Shown here: in pieces, positions 26,638 to 32,383 of the stretch
How the letters are laid out: each line of letters begins with the position of its first letter
Numbering within the stretch: the first letter of the stretch is position 1
Source of the DNA: Eubacteriales bacterium
Lineage (GTDB): Bacteria > Bacillota > Clostridia > Lachnospirales > Lachnospiraceae
Assembly: GCA_030537195.1 (NCBI GenBank)
Contig: JAUNOK010000020.1
Span: 1-51,807 of the forward strand
Length of the DNA: 51,807 bases
Direction of reading: 5' to 3'
Program-made: the position numbers and the translations under genes
Notes under the pieces: generated by a model
Seen by the model: only the letters and a program-made list of their open reading frames with translations
What the model was told of the DNA's origin: nothing
Databases searched by the model: none

Positions 26638-27548
26638 ATATAATTGACTCACACATTCATATATGCCGCTGTATCAACGGATTTGGAAACAGCGGAGAGA
26701 TGCAGGCTATAGGCGGAGGTTATGCAAGCTATGCCGACGGCACTATATTCCAGATGATACCGGAATGTCTCGGTGAATATGATGTAACTCCGGAAGCAGT
26801 TCTTAAGGTTATGGACGAAGCCGGTGTTTCCAAAGCTGTTATGCTTCAGGGCAATTTCTTAGGACCTCAGAACCTCTACACTTATGAGGCTGCAAAGAAA
26901 TATCCTGACCGTCTTGCTGCAGCAGCTACTTACGACCCATTCTGCAGAAATGTTGATTCTATAAGAAAGCATTTGTTTGAAGACCTCGGAATTAAGATTG
27001 TAAAGTTCGAGGTAAGTACCGGAAGCGGTCTTATGAGTTATCATCCAACACTTCCTCTTGACGGTGATGTTATTGAGGAAATGCTTTCATATGCTGAAAT
27101 GCATAATAATACTGTTGTTTTCGATATCGGACGCTACCCTGCCGAATGCTGGCAGCCAGAAGCCCTTGCCCGTGCAATCAAGAGACATCCTGACACACAG
27201 TTCGTTGTGTGCCACCTTCTCGCACCAAGAGGTCTTGTTCAGGAAGATGTATGGCTTAAAGGCATGGAGGCACTCACGCTTGACAATGTTGTATTCGACC
27301 TTGCAAGCCTTCCTTCTAATCAGGGCAAAGACGCGAAATACCCTTATCCTGACGCAATTCATTATATCAAACGTGCCATCAAACTTGTCGGAAGTGACCG
27401 TCTTATGTGGGGAAGCGACCTCCCTATGAATCTGTGCAAGGACAGTTACAGACACCTTATTGATTACATTGTTTTAAGCAATGAAATATCAACGCCAGAC
27501 AAGGAAAATATTATGTCTGGGACTGCAGCTAATGTATATTTCAAATAA
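26634..27548 (+). CDS. Amidohydrolase family protein (TIM-barrel, amidohydrolase 2 type)
   Basis: 304 residues. The metal-binding HxH is in DSHIHICR at the N-terminus, a further His in VVCHLLAPRG and the catalytic Asp in LMWGSDLPMN near residue 275. This is the layout of the amidohydrolase-2 group (ACMSD and 2-pyrone-4,6-dicarboxylate hydrolase relatives), which includes zinc-dependent decarboxylases and hydrolases. The natural substrate cannot be told. It is translationally coupled to the HTH gene and followed by a strong terminator. Confidence 0.85.
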   Translation: MNIIDSHIHICRCINGFGNSGEMQAIGGGYASYADGTIFQMIPECLGEYDVTPEAVLKVMDEAGVSKAVMLQGNFLGPQNLYTYEAAKKYPDRLAAAATYDPFCRNVDSIRKHLFEDLGIKIVKFEVSTGSGLMSYHPTLPLDGDVIEEMLSYAEMHNNTVVFDIGRYPAECWQPEALARAIKRHPDTQFVVCHLLAPRGLVQEDVWLKGMEALTLDNVVFDLASLPSNQGKDAKYPYPDAIHYIKRAIKLVGSDRLMWGSDLPMNLCKDSYRHLIDYIVLSNEISTPDKENIMSGTAANVYFK

Positions 27549-27686
27549 TACACATTTTTATATTCTCCTGTTGATTTCCCCGTTGATATGAACTTACCGA
27601 AAATAAACGGTATGGATATCGATAAGTATAGTGTTAACCTCTCTGTAGACCTGGGGGATATTCAGATTAACAGATAATTAATCTAA

Positions 27687-27730
27687 AAAGCAGCAGTTAC
27701 CACTTGTAATTGTGGTAGCTGCTGCTTTTT
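27687..27730 (+). terminator. Strong bidirectional terminator
   Basis: AAAGCAGCAG-T-TACCAC pairs with GTGGTA-GCTGCTGCTTT around an 8-base loop, with A runs before and T runs after. It can end the amidohydrolase transcript and any minus-strand transcript of the remnant frame next to it. The 138 bases between the amidohydrolase stop and this hairpin contain no credible gene. Confidence 0.87.
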
Positions 27731-27731
27731 A

Positions 27732-28019
27732 CTACTTATTCTGTTCTGCTAATAGCTTCTTTAGTCTTGCTATCTCTGCGTCTTTTTCTTCTGATGATGA
27801 CTTTAGTTCATCTGCCTGCTTTAATTTTTCCTGCGGTGTCTCAGCTACGAATAATGACAGATACTTTAGTCTATCTCTTTTCATCTTTTCTGAAACTAAC
27901 TTGTCATTATACTGACTACTGTCATAATCATAATCCGTTATCTTAATACGCCCTTCTCTGATATCAGAATATCGGTATTTTCTGAACGTGTCAAGGCTTA
28001 CAAAATAGTACTTATTGTA
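27732..28019 (-). pseudogene. Truncated reading frame, 3' remnant of an unidentified gene
   Basis: A 95-codon open frame on the minus strand with no usable start; an in-frame stop lies just upstream at 28020-28022. The translation has normal protein composition: YYFVSLDTFRKYRYSDIR, then EGRIKITDYDYD, then a charged helical end ETPQEKLKQADELK and IARLKKLLAEQNK. It ends at the terminator. The only internal Met that would give a 50-residue product has no RBS. I cannot name the family. The flanking large hairpin suggests that the 5' part was deleted during rearrangement. A frame of this length by chance is possible but unlikely given the lysine/glutamate helical pattern. Confidence 0.5.
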
Positions 28020-28030
28020 CTAGCTTTAAA

Positions 28031-28087
28031 CAAAGAACCGGGTCGCAAGAAAATCCCACAAAGGATTCTCTCCGACCCGGTTCTTTG
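28031..28087 (-). terminator. Large hairpin after the Tp47-like gene
   Basis: Perfect 15-bp outer stem (CAAAGAACCGGGTCG and its complement) with a second small hairpin (GAATCC/GGATTTTC) inside the 27-base loop. On the minus strand TTTAAA follows, a weak T tract. Probably the terminator of the surface protein gene; the branched loop is unusual for a terminator. Confidence 0.6.
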
Positions 28088-28128
28088 GCTTGTTTATAGT
28101 TTTATTAGATTTAAGCGTATCAATTCAA

Positions 28129-29601
28129 TTATCTGATATCTTTAATCTTACGTCTGCCTGTTACTGCAACACCTGCTGTTAAAGCAAGTACTGCTGCTGC
28201 GATGTAAGCCATCATGTTGTTTGAATCACCAGTCTTAACATCTGATACAGATGTATCTGATGTACCTGCATCAGTTGTGTTACCAGACTCTTCTGAACCA
28301 GAAGATGTACCTGCATCAACCTTTACTAATGCATTGATTGCTGCTGTAAGATGCTCTGTTGCTTCATCAACATCTGCCTGATATTCTGCAACTGCAAGTG
28401 CATCAACTGCTTCCTCATACTCAAGCTTCATAGCTGCCCAGGATTCTGCTGTGTAATCAGCTTCATTAAGTGCGTCTGCTGCTGCAATAGCTGCTGAAAG
28501 CTTAGATGTATCACTTACAGGTGCTTTAACCTTAACGATATTAGCATCAGTTGCTTCAAAATCAATTGTAGTATCAGTATATCCTAATGCATATACAGTA
28601 AGTGACCAGTAACCTGTTCCATCATATCCTGCTGGTAACTGGCAACGTGCTGAATCTGTAAGTCCAAGCTGGATTCCCATTGATTTGTGCATCCAGTTGT
28701 CTGCTGCAAATTTAGTACCATATGTAGCAACTGCATTAATTCTTGTTGCATCATTACCATAGTATGTCCATTTAACAGCCTGCATCATAGCACCTAATGC
28801 ACCATAACCATCACCATTAATATCAACTCTTAAGAACTCGCCATATGAACCTGTAGCATCTTTTACTGTAGGTGTAATATTAGCAGCTACGCTGATATCC
28901 TGCTCTGCAAATGACTTTCCACTTCCAGTCTGTCTTGCAGAGAATGAATATGTTCCATCTGCATTCTTAACCGCTGTCTTAAGTCCATTAGTATCTGCAT
29001 TAACATCTGCTGTATACTCATATGCCTTAAGTGCATTTTCGCCATATCCACCATATAACTTTTCGCCATTCTTAACAACTCTGTAATGCTGTTCAAAATC
29101 AGCTAGATCAGATGTCTTAACCTTAACTGGAACATACTTAATACCAGTTACTTCATAAGAAGAAAGCTTAGATGTTGTACCATCTGCATTAGTAATTGTT
29201 CCCTTACTATATGAAAGCTGTGTACCATCTGTAAGTATCATCTGCTTTCCATCACTGCTCCATCCAGCAAGCTCATACTTCTTACCATCTTCTGTATCAA
29301 TTGTTGCCATACACTGGTAGCTTCCTCTGTGAAGACCATGGTTAGTTGTAGCTCTTGTTACTGTATCAAAAGCTCCCTTATCATACTCACCGTGTGTATC
29401 CTTCTCATCAGATGTTGTTACATCTCCTGCGTTATATACGCCCTCGTTAGCCCAGTATTCCTGCCATGTAAGTCCAGCATATACATATGAATACTCATCA
29501 TCTGCTGCATGTGTATAAGACACAAGAGCTGGAAGTGCTGTAACAGCAAGAACAGTAGCGGCTGCAACAGCAGCAATCTTAGTGAAAATGTTCTTCCTCA
29601 T
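28129..29601 (-). CDS. Tp47-like (penicillin-binding lipoprotein Tp47 family) wall-anchored surface protein
   Basis: About 490 residues. A signal peptide (1-33, cut near THAA) precedes a region of about 340 residues that I recognise as like T. pallidum Tp47, by recall. Shared stretches are LTWQEYWA (Tp47 LSYADYWA), GAFDTVTRATTNHG (GMFDAVSRATHGHG), NTNGLKT, FSARQ, YYGNDA and ATYGTKFAADNW (ASYGTKHSADSW), all in the same order. Tp47 binds and slowly hydrolyses penicillin. A helical FIVAR-like unit (about 380-430) follows, then a Ser/Thr/Gly linker, VKTGD, a membrane helix and RRKIKDIR, a sortase-type signal. AAGGAGG decides the ATG at 29601. It lies 44 nt after the flavinylated reductase gene, with no terminator between, so they are co-transcribed. 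Confidence 0.8.
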   Translation of the reverse strand: MRKNIFTKIAAVAAATVLAVTALPALVSYTHAADDEYSYVYAGLTWQEYWANEGVYNAGDVTTSDEKDTHGEYDKGAFDTVTRATTNHGLHRGSYQCMATIDTEDGKKYELAGWSSDGKQMILTDGTQLSYSKGTITNADGTTSKLSSYEVTGIKYVPVKVKTSDLADFEQHYRVVKNGEKLYGGYGENALKAYEYTADVNADTNGLKTAVKNADGTYSFSARQTGSGKSFAEQDISVAANITPTVKDATGSYGEFLRVDINGDGYGALGAMMQAVKWTYYGNDATRINAVATYGTKFAADNWMHKSMGIQLGLTDSARCQLPAGYDGTGYWSLTVYALGYTDTTIDFEATDANIVKVKAPVSDTSKLSAAIAAADALNEADYTAESWAAMKLEYEEAVDALAVAEYQADVDEATEHLTAAINALVKVDAGTSSGSEESGNTTDAGTSDTSVSDVKTGDSNNMMAYIAAAVLALTAGVAVTGRRKIKDIR

Positions 29602-29645
29602 AAATCCTCCTTGTTTTATCTTCATTTTTCTATTACAAATCTACT

Positions 29646-31040
29646 TTATTTCTTAGCAGATTTATAAGCGTAGTAAAATGCCTTCTTTATGGCATTGCTT
29701 GATTTAGTAGCACCAGAAACGCTGTCAACTCCTGATGTGCTCTGATTTGCAAGAAGCTGTGCAGTAACCTTTTCATTAGCCATGTTAAAATACTGCACAT
29801 CCTGTGCACCTGCTTCTGAAGTTGCTGTAACTGATGTAATCACATCTCCTGATATAACTATTGTAACCGTTACATTGTAATTATAAGTATCACACACAGC
29901 AGACCCCGTATAAGTTCCGTCTTCTTTAAATGTGATGTTAGCCGGTGTATCACTGCTGCCACCATCTGAAGAATTGTCTGGCTGTGCTGCCTGATTACTA
30001 TTTCCTAAACCACTTACCTGTGAATTGCCAGAAGTATTACCTGGACCTGAATTACCTAAAACCGAATTACCTGCTGCTGAATTATCTGAACCAGAATTGT
30101 CAGACTGTGTATCAGACTGATTATCAACCTGTCCAGCCTCTGTTGTTCCCTCGGCTGTTAAAGCGGCGTCTCCTGCCAGACTGCTCTCTGCCTCCTTAAC
30201 CAACGCTGCGACTGTCTCATCATTAAAGAATTCTTCCCATTCCTCGTCAGAAGCCGCTACTGTTGTCTTTCTTCCAGCAAAGCATGCAACTGTCATAACT
30301 GCACATATAACTAATGCAAGTCCGTACAGAACTGCCTCTGGTCTCTTACCGTATGTCTTTCCGGCTCTTGCTGCCTTTACTGATACAGCCTTTGCTATTC
30401 TCATAGCCGCATATCCTAAGAAAACTATGCTGTAGATAATAACATTTGCAATATATGTACCAAGTCCAAGTCTTGCATATGGAATATTGATAAGCATTAT
30501 ATGTACATACATAAGTCCATAGAATACATATGCTGTACGCTGTAACTGCTTCCATTTCTTAGCCTGCATCTTCTTTCTTACAGCTGGAAATGATGTTACT
30601 GTAAGCACAAGCATTATTGTGATAAGAATAATGCTTATTATTGCTGCTGTAAGCTGTGTGGCTGATAATGCTTTTGGCTTAATGAAAAGCATTTTAAAAT
30701 ATGTCATTCCGTATGTGAAATTATGACACAGGACAAGTATTGCCGCTGTAATTGATAATTCGCCTCTTATCTTCATAAGTGGTGCAATCAGCTTGTTGCC
30801 CTTAGGTAATGCGCCAGTGTACATTACCACAACAAACATTGCCGTTCCAAGAGAGCCTTTTGCAAATATTCCTAATATATTGTTCTTTACAAACAAAGGC
30901 ATTGACAGAAACTCAAGCAGGAATACTGCAATAGAGATTACTGCCACACCTATATAGTAGATACCCGCGTGTTTTTTTAGCGAACCTTTAAGAAAATATA
31001 TGAATAAAGATACGATTATAAGTGATATTATTAATAACAT
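29646..31040 (-). CDS. Ferric-reductase-like membrane protein with C-terminal FMN-binding domain
   Basis: 464 residues. Six helices (1-225) have the MsrQ/YedZ ferric-reductase-like pattern: RGELSITAAILVLCHNFTYG with His106 and QLQRTAYVFYGLMYVHIMLI with His180. The place of a third His in MsrQ (the KRLHR segment) is Gln167. A seventh helix (about 235-255) leads to an outside linker rich in Ser, Asn, Gly and Gln. The FMN-bind domain (about 360-464) ends with DSVSGATKSS, the site where ApbE attaches FMN to threonine (Thr445). The protein should pass electrons across the membrane to a covalent outside flavin. AAGGAG lies 5 nt before the ATG. The promoter carries a TTAGTT site. Confidence 0.87.
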   Translation of the reverse strand: MLLIISLIIVSLFIYFLKGSLKKHAGIYYIGVAVISIAVFLLEFLSMPLFVKNNILGIFAKGSLGTAMFVVVMYTGALPKGNKLIAPLMKIRGELSITAAILVLCHNFTYGMTYFKMLFIKPKALSATQLTAAIISIILITIMLVLTVTSFPAVRKKMQAKKWKQLQRTAYVFYGLMYVHIMLINIPYARLGLGTYIANVIIYSIVFLGYAAMRIAKAVSVKAARAGKTYGKRPEAVLYGLALVICAVMTVACFAGRKTTVAASDEEWEEFFNDETVAALVKEAESSLAGDAALTAEGTTEAGQVDNQSDTQSDNSGSDNSAAGNSVLGNSGPGNTSGNSQVSGLGNSNQAAQPDNSSDGGSSDTPANITFKEDGTYTGSAVCDTYNYNVTVTIVISGDVITSVTATSEAGAQDVQYFNMANEKVTAQLLANQSTSGVDSVSGATKSSNAIKKAFYYAYKSAKK

Positions 31041-31110
31041 GTCTGCTCCTTCTAGTCTTTATATCTACAGTTAGTTTTCATAAACAAAAGTAATTCCATC
31101 TATCTTTGAT

Positions 31111-31126
31111 TAGTTTTTTCTAACTG
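31111..31126. promoter_or_regulatory. Candidate operator TTAGTTTTTTCTAACT at the reductase promoter
   Basis: TTAG-N6-CTAA dyad located at the expected transcription start of the promoter at 31135-31162. A related half-site, GTTAGTTTTCATAAAC, lies at 31070-31085. Similar to the site at 32261-32275 before apbE. Confidence 0.45.
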
Positions 31127-31134
31127 TTCTATAG

Positions 31135-31162
31135 AATATATTTTAGGCCCTGCATTTGTCAA
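31135..31162 (-). promoter_or_regulatory. Promoter of the flavinylated reductase/Tp47-like operon
   Basis: Minus-strand TTGACA (31162-31157), 16-nt spacer, TATATT (31140-31135). Confidence 0.6.
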
Positions 31163-31187
31163 TACAGACTGTTAATAATAATTCTCA

Positions 31188-32228
31188 TTAAGGCTGTCTG
31201 GTAATTATTTCCGTGTTCATATTTGTTGAAAAACTGTCAGCTATTCCCTCTGACACATATACTTTGATTCCATCATAAAGTATCATCTCAAAATCAAGCG
31301 AGCCACTTCTATACAGCTCTTTCGCACCATCATGCCCCATTACAAAAAGTGCCGTTGACAATGCATCTGCTGTAGTTCCGTCAGAGCATACAATTGTAAC
31401 CGAAGTCAGGTCGCTCTCTGATGGATAACCTGTCTGCGGGTCTATAATATGATGGTATACTTGTCCGTCCTGCTCAAAATATCTCTCATATCCACCTGAT
31501 GTTATGACAGCCTTATCCACCGTGCTTAATATTCCAAGATAACTATTCTCACTGGCAGGATTCTGTATGGCAACCCTCCAGTCTGAGCCATCAGTCTTAG
31601 TTCCAAGCACCTGCACATTGCCTCCAAGATTAATGATTGCGTGCTCTATGCCGCAGTCCTTCATAATCTGAATCACCCTTGAAGAAGTATAACCTTTGGC
31701 AATTCCACCAAGGTCAATGCTTGCACCATCTGACAATGTCACCTGCTGCCCGTTAACCTCCACATTTGTATAAGAAACATGCTTAAGTACATCCGCAATC
31801 TCGCTGCTTTCAGGCACTCTGTAATTCTTGGTGGTAAATCCCCACAGCTCCATAACCGGGTATATCGTAATATCGAAAGCACCTTTAGTTTCTTTAGATA
31901 CCTGCATTGCCCTGTTCATTATAAATGCGGTTTCTTCCGATACTTCACCGCTTCCATTTTCATTTATCTTAGTAACATCACTGTCCTCATTTCCTACCGA
32001 AAACATTGCATCAAGCCGGTTAATCTCCTGAACTGCTTTACTTACTGCTTCCTCTGAATTGCTGCCATATGCAGTAAGCGACATATATGTATCCATTGCA
32101 AATATTTCCTGTGTACTCTTGACTGTATCGTCCTTCTCTGGCTTACTGCCACCACATGCCGTCAAAACAGCCGCTGCAAGAATTGCTGTAATTCCTGCCA
32201 ATATATATTTTCTGATATTATATTTCAT
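31188..32228 (-). CDS. apbE: FAD:protein FMN transferase (ApbE), lipoprotein
   Basis: About 346 residues. It transfers FMN from FAD to threonine of FMN-bind domains outside the cytoplasmic membrane. The lipoprotein signal ILAAAVLTACGG places acylated Cys at about residue 23. Family motifs follow: IDLGGIAKGYTSSR, INLGGNVQVLG, HHIIDPQTGYP and the metal/flavin site SDGTTADALSTALFVMG. The neighbouring gene encodes its predicted substrate. The frame opens at 32270, but the lipoprotein signal supports the ATG at 32228; the RBS is unclear (GGAGG about 13 nt away), so the start is less certain than the function. It has its own promoter. Confidence 0.95.
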   Translation of the reverse strand: MKYNIRKYILAGITAILAAAVLTACGGSKPEKDDTVKSTQEIFAMDTYMSLTAYGSNSEEAVSKAVQEINRLDAMFSVGNEDSDVTKINENGSGEVSEETAFIMNRAMQVSKETKGAFDITIYPVMELWGFTTKNYRVPESSEIADVLKHVSYTNVEVNGQQVTLSDGASIDLGGIAKGYTSSRVIQIMKDCGIEHAIINLGGNVQVLGTKTDGSDWRVAIQNPASENSYLGILSTVDKAVITSGGYERYFEQDGQVYHHIIDPQTGYPSESDLTSVTIVCSDGTTADALSTALFVMGHDGAKELYRSGSLDFEMILYDGIKVYVSEGIADSFSTNMNTEIITRQP

Positions 32229-32260
32229 GCTTTTAAGTTTTATCCTCCATCTTATACTGG

Positions 32261-32275
32261 TTAGTTCCATAAAAC
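32261..32275. promoter_or_regulatory. Candidate operator TTAGTTCCATAAAAC at the apbE promoter
   Basis: Lies at the predicted transcription start of apbE and resembles the sites at 31111-31126 and 31070-31085 (shared GTTAGTT then ATAAA). Suggests one regulator for the whole flavinylation cluster. Confidence 0.4.
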
Positions 32276-32302
32276 TTTATAGCATAATAATCAAAATGTC
32301 AA
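32276..32302 (-). promoter_or_regulatory. Promoter of apbE
   Basis: Minus-strand TTGACA (32302-32297), 15-nt spacer, extended -10 TGCTATAAA (TATAAA at 32281-32276). Confidence 0.55.
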
Positions 32303-32329
32303 TCACATACGGTCACACATTCACCACGC

Positions 32330-32357
32330 AAAAACACCCGCAATATAATTGCGGGTG
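32330..32357 (-). terminator. Rho-independent terminator of the beta-helix protein gene
   Basis: CACCCGCAA / TTGCGGGTG stem with a short loop, followed on the minus strand by TTTTTG. Confidence 0.9.
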
Positions 32358-32383
32358 CTCCTGTAAAGAAAATTCTTATGAAA

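Noticed and set aside
27712-27915. 67-codon plus-strand open frame
   Set aside because: It starts within the terminator hairpin, has no RBS, and is the antisense reading of the remnant frame on the other strand.
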